DNA of 64,000 nucleotides from Gliomastix tumulicola. Its lineage: Eukaryota > Ascomycota > Sordariomycetes > Hypocreales > Bionectriaceae. Each line of letters begins with the position of its first letter. The stretch's first letter is position 1. The notes under the pieces were generated by a model. The model was not told the DNA's origin, made no database searches, and saw only the letters and a list, made by a program, of their open reading frames with translations. Positions 32,971 to 44,139 of the stretch are shown here, one piece after another. The translations under genes and the position numbers were made by a program. The DNA is taken from positions 186,001 through 250,000 of the forward strand of contig BCHX01000012.1 in NCBI GenBank assembly GCA_001599755.1. Reading direction: 5' to 3'.

Positions 32971-33764
32971 GCCGCAACTCTGTCACCAACACTATGTCTT
33001 ACTTTCTTTAAAGTTCAAGTCAAGGGCCTAGACTAAAGAACGTCCATTGACTGTGAAATACTCATTGTAATAGCATCGTAATAGCATTCCTACCCTTGTA
33101 CCCTGCGTGTGATTTTGAGGCTAAGCCATGCAGCCCCAGTTCTGTAGTGTCTACGGCAGAATTTAATATTAAATTTATTTCCTACGAAAAGGCATCACGC
33201 GGGCACCAAGCATTGGCTAGTCGCGGATCTGGACGGGCAGACAGTGAAGATTTGTTCGGCAGCTTCAGTGATTTGAGATCCATGGACACGGCTAGATTGC
33301 TGCTCTTCAACTGAGCAGTAGGTGCACCGTAATTACGCTTTCTGGAGGGGGAGCTTTGCGGCAGACAAGCCAAAGTTTAGGATTTCACGCGACTTAGGTG
33401 CCTCTGGATATTCATGGATTCCAGATGTCAATCTGCTCAACGACTCCAGAGGGGTTCGGCTCTTCATCATGACTGCATGTTCACGTTAACGAGGCTGGCC
33501 AGAAAGACGATTGCTTTGACCAAATCAACCACTCTTTTTGGACTTTGGGAGATCAAGGTAGTGTCCAATGACTTTGTAGACACTATCATATTAACAGAAT
33601 TACTCTAATGAAGTCCCGATTTGCCTCTCAAGTTGGGACTACAATTCATTAAGAAACCAGATTTGTTCAGACCACAGGGAACGCTGGCTAGCACAGGCCA
33701 TCGCCGCGTCGAACTAACTAGGTTTGTGCGTGGTTAATCCCTTAATACCTTGGCCGGGCTGCTG
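32971..33764. other. Decayed AT-rich zone
   Basis: No gene. TTAATATTAAATTTATTT at about 33,163-33,180 and similar TA-rich stretches fit old, mutated sequence. Small frames have no support. Confidence 0.45.
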
Positions 33765-33973
33765 TTGAAAAAGCGAGGTTATTGGAAGAAGAAGGTTGTT
33801 TGGATTTACAGAATGGACAGAGGCGAGGTTCCTTTCTGGTAGGGCGAACCTCCTAGAACCATCAGCCTGCTGATAGCTCTGCCTGAGGTACAGCGCTCCT
33901 GCTCGCGTTATCTGCCTCTTGGCTCATGACGCAAGTAAGATACCTTGGCTTTTTTTTTTTTTTTTTTTTTTTT
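33765..33973. repeat. Dispersed repeat, copy B, ending in poly-T
   Basis: Matches copy A at 595-765 over about 170 bp with mostly C/T differences. It ends in a run of 24 T (33,950-33,973). A poly-A/T end suggests a short retroelement (SINE-like) remnant. The two copies have the same orientation. Confidence 0.5.
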
Positions 33974-34275
33974 AGGTACAAAGATACATTCAACTGTACA
34001 ACGGCTGGTCGAGTTTCAAGGAACCTGTTACCCCTGGTTTGAATTGGCGAAGCTTGAAGCTAAGTATATTACTATACTACCAACAGCCCTTTTCGTGCTT
34101 CCGTCATTGCTCCAAATCCAGCTTTGCCCAATGGTCTGACTGACTTGATGCACAGAGCGTGTCCAATCGTGACCCGGCGTCCCTTCAACCCTTTGCACCA
34201 GTTCGAGTCATCATTCTGGCCGCCAAACAGTAACATTCAGTCCCAACCTATGCTGTCTAATGTGGCATCTTCACC
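33974..34275. other. Intergenic, nothing recognised
   Basis: About 300 bp between the repeat and the P450 remnant. Nothing seen. Confidence 0.45.
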
Positions 34276-35216
34276 TCAGTTAGGCTGACGCCCTTTCAAA
34301 GTGCAAATCAAGCCTCGCTGTCGAAGAAACCAGCTACATGTGACATCCCAGTCCTTCTCCGGGTCCGCCAATTCGACGTCGTACCTGTTGACCAGCGTAG
34401 CTACAAGCTTGTATGCCTCGAGCAGGGCTATGTGTCTCCCAAGGCATATCCTCGACCCGTTACCAAACGACAAGTCTGTGCCGCTGAATAGCTTCAGCCG
34501 CTCGCGGAAGGCGTCCTCTGACTCATCGCCGGCACGCAACCAGCGCTCAGGCCTGAACATATCGGCATCACGACCGAAGACATCCTTGTTTCGGTTGACG
34601 ACGTATGGGTTGATGCCGACTTTGGTCTGGGAAGGAATGAACCTTCCATCGGGGAGCTTCAGACCGTCCGCGGGCACATATCGCTCCAGCATCATGGCAA
34701 CGCCGGGATGTAGACGCATCGACTCACGGACGACTACCTCAAGGTCTAGTATTCGCGAGTCAGCAAGCATTGTTTTCGAGTCCTAGAACTGTAAAAGCAT
34801 GGATGGATGGGGCCTCTCACATGGCAGACTCTTTGCATGACCGTATTGAGCGACGCTGCCCAATCCTGCTGCTCGGACTTCCGCCTCTAATTTTCGGTGC
34901 ACCTCGGGGTGCTTCAGGAGGAAGTACAGAATGGCGCGGATAGTCAGGGCCGTCGTGTCCGCGCCCGCGATCAGGTTGATGAAGACGTAGTTTAGAATCA
35001 TTCCGTCGTGGACGACATCCGGATTGGCAGCCTTGGCCTCGAGAAAGTGGTGCAGATAGTCTGACGTCTTAGGGTCGAAATTGGGGTCCTTTCCCTGTGC
35101 ATGAGCTCCGATGTGTTCCAGAGCGATGCGGGTGGCATTGCCGAGGTTAGGAGGGCCGATGCGGTAAACCGGGTTCTTGTCAAGCCAGGAATCCAGGAAG
35201 GGCAGCTGGCCGACGG
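34276..35216 (-). pseudogene. Cytochrome P450, C-terminal half only
   Basis: Two exons, 35216-34821 and 34745-34276, encode about 288 residues from before the I-helix to the end. Key P450 parts are intact: I-helix 'AGADTT', ExxR 'ESMR', the 'PERW' region and heme loop 'FGNGSRICLG'. It resembles the pisatin-demethylase-like group of fungal P450s. The N-terminal half (membrane anchor, helices A to F) is missing: only 578 bp separate this from the next gene, and no frame there encodes it. The upstream edge looks like an intron acceptor (TTTGCAG). I read it as a 5'-truncated remnant at the border of the decayed zone. Without its anchor and substrate-binding half it should be inactive. Confidence 0.75.
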
Positions 35217-35794
35217 CTGCAAAGCTGCTTGGGAATCAGCATGGGAGGCTTCAGGATCGACAGAGGGGACCTCTCGACGTACTAGTCAAGAGCCTTGTCA
35301 GCAATCTCGATCGGCCATTGTGCTAGAATATCTTGGTCGTATAGCAAGCTATATGCCAGGCACTGGACGGCTTGAGGAGTGATGTGGTTTGGGTTACTGT
35401 GCAAAGGAAATAATAGGCACTATTTCAAGTCGGGATGGGCAGAGAAACGAAGAGCCTAGTCTCGCCGCGAGTGCTCCCGATTGGCCCACGAGAATGTCGC
35501 TGTCTTCCTTCGCTCGTACCCAGTTGGTCTTGGAGTTGAATAAAGCAGCGTGTTGATAGGCCGAAGTGCTGCTGGCTCTGGATCCTCGCCTGGCCTCTTG
35601 CCGCGGAAAAGACCTTTGTCTGCCTTTGCCAGGCTTGGCCGCTTCTCGGAACGGACATCGTAGCAAGAGTGGATCAGTTATTGGATGGGAACGGTATCGT
35701 CGTGGCGGAGGAGTACACGGTAACGAGGCAATGAAATTGGAATAGTGTATGAGCCTAACGCAGATGAGTTGACCACCTGTCAAAAGAACCAGCT
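35217..35794. other. Gap between the P450 remnant and the AAA gene
   Basis: 578 bp on which the missing half of the P450 would have to lie. Minus-strand frames here (for example 35,425-35,658) show no P450 motif. A heavily decayed remnant cannot be excluded. Confidence 0.45.
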
Positions 35795-37568
35795 CTACCT
35801 AGCTTTCTCCGGCGGCGAGACCCCTGCGAGCGACAGCACATATTCGCCTTCCTTTCCTGACGGATCCTTTCTGAGCATGGCTCGAATCGTCTTGTCGTCG
35901 TTGATGTCCTTGAACTTGATCTCCCTGGTCCGGCCCAGGCTCTCCAACTCGTCGAGCCTCTCGATCGTCTCATTCAGATGGTCCTCAAAGCCCTCCTGCT
36001 CACAGACCAGCCGGAATGCATTCTGCATGGCCCTCGAGTCGGCGCGCACCATGGAGTTGGAATCGATGGAGAAGATGTTGATGTGGTCGTGTCCCTGGAT
36101 GAAGTCACCCCGGGTCATGATCTGCCTCACCTCGTGAAGCGGGATCTCAGGCAGCCTGCCGTCGTTGTCCTGGCCGCTCTCTATCGACGCCCTCTCTCGA
36201 TCGACGAGGACTTTTGCCAGGATCATGGCTGCCGCGGCGAAATCCTGAGCTTCTTCGACCGCGTCGTCCATCTCCTTGCCGTAAATCCAGCACTGGTTGA
36301 GAAACCACTGCTTCTCCTTCTTGACGATGATCTTGCAAGCCTTCTCCATGTTCACCGCCTTGGCGACCTGGCTGAGGAAACGAAGTCTCCCACCGACCTG
36401 TCTGTAGACTGTGTTCAACAGGTCCGGGGGCACGTCTTCCCCAAAGGCCTTTGCTCTGAATGCCTTGAGCCCGGACAGGGCAATGGACTTTGGGATGTCG
36501 TGGACGGGGAAAACGCGCATGCGTGTAGCCTGGGGACGGAGGCGCTCTTCGATCCAGTACTCGTCGCTGATGAAGACAACTGTCACGAGACAGCTGGCGG
36601 ACCATAGCTCTGCGCGCTGCTGGATCACTTCGAGGAGATGGCGCCCCGGCTCGTTGTCATGGAGGAGGTGCGAGCGGTTGATGATGAGCAGCAAAGGTCG
36701 TCCGACCCGCCGGCGCCGGTTCAGCGCAATCTTCTCCATCTTGTTGAACGCGCGTTCGATGTCCAGAAGGGGAGTCGCGTCTCGAGGGCCCTTGAAGCTG
36801 AACAGGCTGCCGATGTAGTCCTCGTGGAACTCGTAGTTCAGCGCCTTGCCGAGGCGGAGTCGGAACACCTCGAGGTCGCTGTTTGCTTCGATCATGGCGA
36901 CGCCGTCGCCATCGACCTTGTGGATGGCATCGAGGACCATGGACGTCTTCCCGGTCCCTTTCTCCCCCGTGATGAGGTAGTAGCTGCCTTGCTCGGTGCC
37001 GTTGATGATGGAGTCGATGATGGGCTGCTCGGTGCGGGTTATCCAGTTCACGTCCTCGACGTTGACCTGCGCAACCTCCTCGACCTCGTCGCTGATGGTA
37101 GGCGTGTGTATGCTGTACACGTGGCGGCTGAGCGCGACGAGCTCGGGCGTGGAGTAGCCGGCCTCGAAGGCCAGTTCCATCTTCTGGAGGACCAGCCTCT
37201 TGTAGTACGTGTGGTAGGAGAACCCAGCGAGGGCGAGGATCGTCACAGATCCCAAAGCTGTCGCGCTTCCCTCAATCAACCTGGCGCTCCAGCTCCATTC
37301 AGCGCCGCCGCCGCCGCCGCCGCTCGAGTTTCGCGATCTGTTGTTGTCATAGTGGCCTCGGCCAGCACGATGAGATGGGCCCGACCTTGAAGCATCCTCT
37401 CGTTCCGCGAGCAGCAAGGTGGCCCTCGGTGTCCTCCTATGCACGACTCGGGTAGGCTGGATCTGAGAGCAAGGAAACAGTCAGCATTAACACGAGTGTT
37501 GAAGCAAAATTGATGGATGCGTCTGATCTTACCACCACGTAGCGGGGCAGCCGAACGTGCCTGGCCAT
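35795..37568 (-). CDS. AAA ATPase, probably mitochondrial
   Basis: Two exons, 37568-37533 and 37462-35795, give 567 residues. The small first exon (MARHVRLPRYVV) is joined across a 70-bp intron with GTAAG and CTCAG ends. The N-terminus is Arg-rich without acids at first, like a mitochondrial presequence. Then come a Gly run (six), a likely membrane span ('TALGSVTILALAGFSYHTYY', about 85-105), Walker A 'GEKGTGKTS' (about 170), and a Walker B-like 'PLLLIINRSHLL' where the usual acidic residue is replaced by Asn-Arg. The C-terminal part is helical. It looks like the NTPase-2/ORC-like ATPase group. An inner-membrane role is inferred. Confidence 0.8.
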
Positions 37569-38378
37569 TTGTGGAGCTGTTCGACTCGCGAAGTCGTGAA
37601 GCCGCTGATGGAATAGGGGCCGAGGAAGCGCAAATCAGCAAGCGCGGCGTTGAGTCGACCTGGTCGATGGAAAGACGAGCCATGCGCGTGTCGACAGGCG
37701 TACTTCAAAGCTCAGCCAGATGGCATTGTGCAATGAAGGCGAAGATAAAAAAAGAAAGCAGCTTTGGAAATATCAGGCGGGCGTCAATCTGGACAGAAGC
37801 GAAATTTCCGGCCGGTGCTGATGGCACTGCCAAGAAAGTGCGAGGTCACGTGTTTGATGACACGCGTCCTGTCGCGTCTCAAATCCGCCGGCCTCTTACA
37901 CAGCAATAATGGCTGTTGACGACGCAAAAACCCATATAGCTGTATTGAATTTTGGATTTGCAAATCATTGCTCTAAAATACTTTGCTATAACTGCCATTG
38001 GGTTCGCTACTGGGTTGTCTGCGATCCCTCATTATCGTGCCCGACCGTTCATTCGCCGCGCGCCAGAAGCGACATACCCTACAGGGATGTGCCGTGCACG
38101 CAGCGTGACAGACAGCCGTATCAAAGATCAGACAGAGAATTTGGTATTGCCATCATAGGCAGAGAGTCAAAGCTCAAGGAGCAGTTGTGTTCGGAAACAC
38201 GATACACATCGCCCCGTAGCCCATGTTGAGGCACTCCTACTCAAACCTATCTGTCCACAATTCCAACATCCATGACAAGTCGATAAGGCTTATCCAACCC
38301 TCTGTTGGACGTAGAATTGAATGTAGCGGCTATCATACCAAGCCACTTCATCCATCGTCTCTGCCTTCGACTGCTAGC
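37569..38378. other. Intergenic, nothing recognised
   Basis: About 800 bp upstream of the AAA gene and downstream of the small-peptide gene. No gene, repeat or RNA seen. Confidence 0.5.
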
Positions 38379-38623
38379 CTAGATGCAGATGGTGTTGGGC
38401 ACAATGCAAAGGCTGGTGCAGCACGGAATCTCCCTCGTGCACACGGCGCCGCTTGGGGCGCATTGGCGCTCCTGGCGCGGCATAGTTAAATCGCGAGGCT
38501 CCTTTTCATAGAAGGGGTGCAACAAACCTCAAGCTTGACGGCAGGCGAGTAGGAATCCGCGGGCATTGCCAGGGCCGGTGCCATGAAGGCAGCAATGAGA
38601 GCGAGAGACGCCGCAAACTGCAT
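38379..38623 (-). CDS. Small secreted peptide with knottin-like cysteine pattern
   Basis: Two exons, 38623-38528 and 38471-38379, give a 62-residue precursor. The 56-bp intron has donor GTTTGT, a TTTAACT branch-like site and acceptor GCCAG. The signal peptide is strong (about 1-19). Exon 2 encodes six cysteines at about residues 36, 43, 49, 50, 54 and 61, spaced C-x6-C-x5-CC-x3-C-x6-C. This C..C..CC..C..C order is that of inhibitor cystine knot (knottin) peptides, known as protease or amylase inhibitors, antimicrobials or channel ligands. A TATA box lies about 105 bp upstream. Read without splicing, the frame stops after 45 residues with only two cysteines. Gene status and fold are inferred; target unknown. 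Confidence 0.6.
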
Positions 38624-38728
38624 GTTGGGAACAAAGATCTTGATTGGTGGTCGAGTTGGGGAGTTTGAATGGGTTGGATGTTGAGCAAGGTGATGATTTC
38701 CGAGCTGAATTTCAAGCGTTGAAGGACT

Positions 38729-38738
38729 CTTATATACA
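38729..38738 (-). promoter_or_regulatory. TATA box of the small-peptide gene
   Basis: The minus strand reads GTATATAAGA about 105 bp upstream of the start codon at 38,623. It nearly matches the GH5 TATA box in sequence and spacing. Confidence 0.5.
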
Positions 38739-39762
38739 TATCATCGGCGAGACTCTCTGCCCAGGGAGAATGTCGTATTCCGACCTTGGGTGGTCCCAGT
38801 CCCGTTGCAGGTGATACATGATCACAAGGCGTTCTTTATGCTCCCCGGCATTGACGAGATTCCCGATTGGCATTTGGAGTATCATGCCAAGACAGAAGAG
38901 CATCCGACAGCGCGACTGCAGCACGGCTTTCTGCCCGCCCGAGGGCCCGAACCGAGTAGCGATCGACGACGTGCATGCAGAAACAACGCGGAAATTTCCA
39001 CGATTCCGGTGACAAACACGAGGACTTTGTTTTGCCAAAGTGCATTGCATATAGCGGATTTCCAACGTCTTCAAGCCAATGATGACATCGTGATCCAACA
39101 CGCGTCGTGCTGTCCTAAGCTGAAGTGTGGCTACGAGTCGTATCCTCGATGGGACATCGGAACGAAGCCATAAGTCCAAACAGATTTAATGCCGTGGATA
39201 TTACCCCACAGTCTTTCGGAAGTTACTCCTCGTAGCAACTCGCACTGGCTGTTGTGTCGATAAGTTTTGAGCGATCCGCTCGTTGACAGGTCCGTTCCGA
39301 CGGACTAATGCAACCTTGATGCAGACGAGCACTTGCTAATTACTCCTAACACGCTTGATCGGCTGCTCAGTCCGACTCTGGGGATAATAGCATGTCACAG
39401 CGTCCGCTCCTTTGTTGAGAGGCTACCTCTTATGGGTGTACATTGCTGAAGTGTCTAAACCTATGTCTCACAGACTGCTTCTTCGTGCTTTGACAGAAGT
39501 TGGGAGGTATTTGACCGGCTCACAGATTGACTAGCCTCCTCTATAGACCGAGCTTCTCACGCTCAAGCTCATGTCATTATGTTGTGTTTGCGTTATTGGT
39601 AGAAAGAAAATTGAGATAATACGATATGTCAAGGGGCGACGGCTGCCGCCACAAGTTGAGGCATTCGTGCAATAAGGACTTTTTAGATTGGAGAGAATAA
39701 GAGTACTGAATTGAAATTTGGACCAAGTCACTGTGACCACGCACCCCGGAGATATGTCTGAA
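38739..39762. other. Intergenic, nothing recognised
   Basis: About 1 kb between the small-peptide promoter and the 3' end of the M15-like gene. No feature seen. Confidence 0.5.
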
Positions 39763-40418
39763 TCAGCAGCCACATGTGTAGTATATCACATCCCAATGGC
39801 TTCCCTCGTCCTATAGCAGATAGCGTTAACTCCATCAAACACGGGAGTTTGGCAGGGTAGATATGGATATCGGCGAAACTCACACAATAAATGTTCCCAG
39901 ACGCGGCCTTCCACTGAGGATATCCATCAAACCGGTTCTCGATCTGAGTGAAGGTCCCTGTGATGTACCCGTTCAACCCAGCGTTTTTCTGGAAATCCAT
40001 TTTGTACCCATTCCCGTGGGAATACTCTCCATCTGCATGACCGGCTTCTGAGCCTGGACACATGTTAGCAGACTAGTACCCAACACCAACCCAGTTCCTC
40101 CTAACAGAGTGTTCACTCACCGCCCGTGACAATCACGTCACAGCCGCAGGACGCCTTCAGAGTGATTGCACCAGAAACAGTGGCCTGGTTGATGCCTTCG
40201 TAGGACGTGCACCCTGAAACAGGCTCTGTGCAGACGGAAGAAGACCAGAGGTACACCCCGCCAGCCTCAAGTTGGGCCTGTGCATCTGCATGGGAGAGCT
40301 TCTGTGCCAAGGCGGCAGTAGCGCCTCCCAGGATGGTGAGGAGAGTGGAACACTGCTTTACTGTGAGAATCTCGTATTCTTCCCCATGATGGGTTAGTGG
40401 TTGGTTGCGTACCTTCAT
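39763..40418 (-). CDS. Secreted M15-type (VanX/D,D-peptidase-like) metallopeptidase
   Basis: Four exons: 40418-40413, 40355-40121, 40053-39884 and 39810-39763, giving 152 residues. The six-base first exon (Met-Lys) joins across an intron to a clear signal peptide (QCSTLLTILGGATAALA). The mature part contains 'SHGNGYKMD' with H93 and D100 spaced as in the M15 zinc motif HxxGxxxD, and 'EGSHWD' with E139 and H142 spaced as the catalytic Glu and third zinc ligand (ExxH). M15 enzymes cut D-Ala-D-Ala or related bonds of bacterial peptidoglycan. Related secreted fungal proteins exist, but I know no proven substrate. The tiny first exon is the least certain join; an alternative keeps a longer N-terminus. 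Confidence 0.75.
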
Positions 40419-42147
40419 TGCGTCTAAGAATTGAGGTAGTAGTCGTGGTGAGGAGGACCTGCACTTGGTTGGTTGTCTGCTGCGATGGGGCCCGAGATGC
40501 AGCATGAAAGCTACGTCGGACAGCGACGGGCCGCTTCTTATTCAATGGAGAAATGCGAATCTGTTTCCCAGTTGGCAAACATTGCGAAGCTGAAATGCTA
40601 CTACTCCCTGCCGCCACCGTCGTCAGTACATGCGAAGATCTTGACCTGATCTAGTAGGTGGGTGCCGTCAATGGCTGCCTGCATGATCCTTCACTGTGAG
40701 GTCATGCAAATAATCACGCCGTGGAATCGTGTTAAGGAGACCGGCATTGCTTTCTCCCCTTTTACAATGTGACAATTCAATGTCCGTTTCTCCGAATGTA
40801 ATCGGTGGGCGATCCCAAACTTGTCTGCAAATCCCTTCCCACCACAGAAACCTCCGATGTGTTGTTCGACGCTCCGACCGTGTCCATTAATTAATAATTG
40901 GCAAGCCTCATCGGGCGAATTTAAGGCCGACTCCAGTCGCATGTGAGTAAGATGATGTGATGTCTGCAGGTGTATTATCAGGCGCGTGCAGACGGACTGG
41001 AATTGGCGACGCTCGTTCGACATCGTTGGGTGCAAATACAAATTCCCGACGCCCTTTCGAGTGATTTTGCTGGTCTGTGAGTGGCACATGAGGCGCCCTT
41101 GTGATTCCCATCACCTGTCGATCACCACTATGATGTCCTGGATATCAAGCTGCTGATCTAGTCATGAGCATAGAATTCTCAAAGGATAGCTATCCGCCCT
41201 AACGCAGGCCTACGCCGTCGAACACTCGAACAACACAAACCTTGGTAGGGCCTAATGGAGACCAAATGAATCGGTCTTGGCTACATACTTTCACTTGCAA
41301 GCACACAGGCCAGTCGTTGTGGGCAGGGGCATGTGACGATCACACACTGATATTGACATTCACCGCTAAACTCCCACCCCAAGATCTCCCCAGCCGTTGC
41401 CGACCGCCGTTCTATGATGGCCGTTGGCCCGTTAGCTCGGTACCTTGAAACTCTGTTCTGCTTTCTCTCTGTGTGCTTCGTGGCGCATTTCATCTTCGCC
41501 CGGATCGTCGGGCATCCGCGTTTTAGTCGGCCCACGCGCACGACTCAGGCCCCTTTCGAAGCTGATTCCAGGAAGCTTCTCTCAGATCGCCATTTTCTCA
41601 ATGTATGACGAGGCGACGTAGTGTCCATATTAGAGAGACGTTTGGGCGCGAGATGCTTTTGCCCTAAGCTGTTTAGCTGGTGATGTTGATGGCGTACATC
41701 ATGTAGCTGACCGGATCATTCCTAATGGCGTTTTGACAGGCTCAGCTGCGGAGACAAAGCCGATATGATAGGATAGAGAGGATGCGTCGTGTTGCCTCGT
41801 ATTCTGACTCGACTAGTGACGTCGAGGAGAAGCTGGCAATCTCGATACTGGGAAACACTAACGCCAACCGTTGCCCTCACCGCTTACCGAGAAGGTGGAA
41901 GGCCGGTCGTCTCCAGCTTGAATTTTGCAGCTCCAATAAGGCATGCGACTTACGAAGGCAAAGCATCCCGAGCTAAGACTCGTTGACGCACAACGGCCAA
42001 AGTCTGGTCGCGTGCTGAGCGTACTTATACAGACCATCCCCTGTAGTCTGTGACCCCGGCACTCTTCCCAACTGTCCTTCTGGCCTCTGGATGCCAATGC
42101 GGTCATTTCTGCACCCGATTCAATGTGACTTCTCAGAACACGAGGCA
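40419..42147. other. Intergenic, 1.7 kb, divergent promoter region
   Basis: Separates the M15-like gene (minus) from the receptor-like gene (plus). Short frames occur but show no domain or splice pattern. No RNA gene or repeat seen. Confidence 0.5.
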
Positions 42148-43669
42148 ATGGACGGGGGCTCGTCTAGCCCACTATCAACCGTCCCTGAGGCGACTCAATC
42201 ATCGACGGGCATGTCAAGCCCTTCTTCAACACCGACAAGCTATCCCGGAGCGGCACCGCCTCCTCTAGGCGTGACGCCTAATCTGGAGAATCCGTCCGAT
42301 CAGGGCCATAACGCCAACATCGTCGGGCTCAGCGTGTGCATCTCTTTTGCTACGATCTTTTACTTCATCCGAGTATACGTCAAATTGCGTATCACGCGGA
42401 TACTTCTCGAAGACGGTAAGCGGGGGTGACGACTATGAGCATGCACTTCGCGAAGCAATATGCTAACGGCGAGACAGTGATGTGCCTCATTAGCTGGGTC
42501 AGTCCGACGGCCAAGCTGCACGGCATGAACATGAACGAAGAAGCTAATAGTGTCTCAGATCATTCTTGTTCTGTACACTGCTTCCATATTTATGAGTAAG
42601 CACCTCGGAGGACATCGCGAACTTATCGGTCGCACCGTGCTCATGAGCCAATAGTGAGCCGATACGGCGACGGTTACCACACTTGGGATATATCTCCGCG
42701 CAACTTTAGCGAGATGTTGAGGGTGAGGTTCTTGGCTGGCTTTTCAGTAATTGTCCATGATGCGTATCTCTGACTAAGATACAGTGGCTCTACGCCAGCT
42801 CGCTTCTCTATACCTTTGGAGCATTCTTTACAAAGGTCACGCTTCTCCTCCTTGTTGCTCGCGTCTTTACGATACGTACCGGAGTCACTCGCGGCATACA
42901 CCTCTTCATCCTCTTCCTCATTGCTGCCTATACGCCGATTCAAGTCCTCAAGATCCGCGTCTGCACACCAATCCGCGCGTACTGGGACACGTCTGTACAT
43001 GGCCACTGCCTCGACCAACGCAAATTGTTTCTATCCGATATCTCGCTCGCCATCATCACCGACCTTGTCATTCTCATCATCCCTATACCTCTGACCTGGG
43101 GGATGGGCGCATCGTGGAAGAAGAAGCTCAAGATAATGCTACTCCTTGGTGCGGGGGGAGTGGCGACGGGTGTGACAATCTACAGACTGGTCAAAGCCAT
43201 TGAGTTCATACATTCTAATGATGTCGCAGCCGACTTTGTTGGCTTGGACATGCTTACGTAGGTATTCGTTCAGATGAACCAGGCTTCACTTGCAGGAATT
43301 CGCTGCTGACTTGTATGGACGACTAGCATTGCAGAGCTGACCATTGGCCTCATTTGCTCGTGTCTGCCGTCTGTCAACATCCTCATCGAGCAATACAAGA
43401 CGCCAAAGTACTCTCCGAACACGCCACGGTCGCGACACAGTCTAGGAGGTCGGAGCAGACTGAGCTGGGGCGGTCTCGGGACGAACATCGGAGAGGAGGC
43501 GGCGGACGAGGAAGTGCCGACGTCAGGGACCAAGACCACAACCACAGCGTCATCGCAACAGCCTGCCGCGTTGGACGACGCCGTGGAGCCGGAAGAATGC
43601 AAAGATCGAGAGCCGGTTGATTTACGCACAGAGCTTGCGATGTACCCGAGTGCAATAAATCCGCCATGA
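42148..43669 (+). CDS. Fungal rhodopsin-like (SAT4/PTH11-related) membrane protein
   Basis: Six exons: 42148-42415, 42478-42497, 42559-42595, 42655-42722, 42785-43257 and 43327-43669, giving 402 residues with all phases consistent; one exon is only 20 bp. About seven transmembrane helices start near residue 56. Typical of the fungal rhodopsin domain are 'WLYASSLLYTFGAFFTKVTLLLL', 'CTPIRAYWD..VHGHCLDQ' with conserved cysteines, 'DISLAIITDLVILIIPIP' and 'IAELTIGLICSCLPS'. The C-terminal 90 residues are a cytosolic Ser/Thr-rich tail. The N-terminus is Ser/Pro-rich with no CFEM domain. Members are thought to sense surfaces or nutrients; the ligand is unknown. Confidence 0.9.
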
Positions 43670-44047
43670 AATGATTTCTCGGGGCGTCCCATCAGTCCCC
43701 AATCCAAGGTGGCGCAACAATGAATGCTCTTAGAGGAGCTGAGCCCGATCGCGGCTTTTTTTTTTTCGCGGAGGCAACGACGAGACGGCCCACGAGCATA
43801 GACTATTGATGCACCGATGCACCGGTAGAGACACAAGGTGCAGAGAATTGAGAACACGGTTCAGCTGGGTCGGTTGCACATCTCACGAGCTGACCAGGGG
43901 CTGAGAGCTTGGAAGCGGCATAACGAGCTTCATGCTGCAGCGAACCTAAAAGAAACATTACCACCACAGCGAGTGGGAAATAAACTCCCTGATAATGAAT
44001 GGCGTCTGGAGAAGGACATAAGATGCCCAAAAAAAGAAGCAAAAAAC
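43670..44047. other. Intergenic, nothing recognised
   Basis: About 380 bp between the receptor gene and a tRNA. A run of T lies at 43,757-43,766. Confidence 0.5.
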
Positions 44048-44139
44048 TACCCCTAGCCAGGATCGAACTGGCGTCTTAGCATATCTTCCACTCGCGCGAA
44101 CGTATAAGAGCTATGTTCTAACCACTATACCATAGGGGT
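44048..44139 (-). tRNA. tRNA with intron, probably tRNA-Ile(UAU)
   Basis: The minus strand folds as a tRNA. The acceptor stem is ACCCCTA with TAGGGGT, the T arm is GCCAG-TTCGATC-CTGGC, and box A-like TGGTATAGTGGTTAG is present. The anticodon stem pairs TAGC with GCTA, which sets the loop so that the anticodon is TAT after T33. About 19 bases just 3' of the anticodon are extra, at the standard tRNA intron position. The gene has 92 bases without CCA. A T-run (44,041-44,046 read on the minus strand) can end Pol III transcription. The anticodon depends on my fold. Confidence 0.8.

Noticed and set aside
37306..37322. GCC-triplet run as a possible microsatellite feature
   Set aside because: It is coding (Gly run in the AAA ATPase) and short.
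34276..37568. P450 plus AAA ATPase as part of a metabolite cluster
   Set aside because: The P450 is truncated and no PKS, NRPS, terpene synthase, transporter or tailoring enzyme lies nearby.
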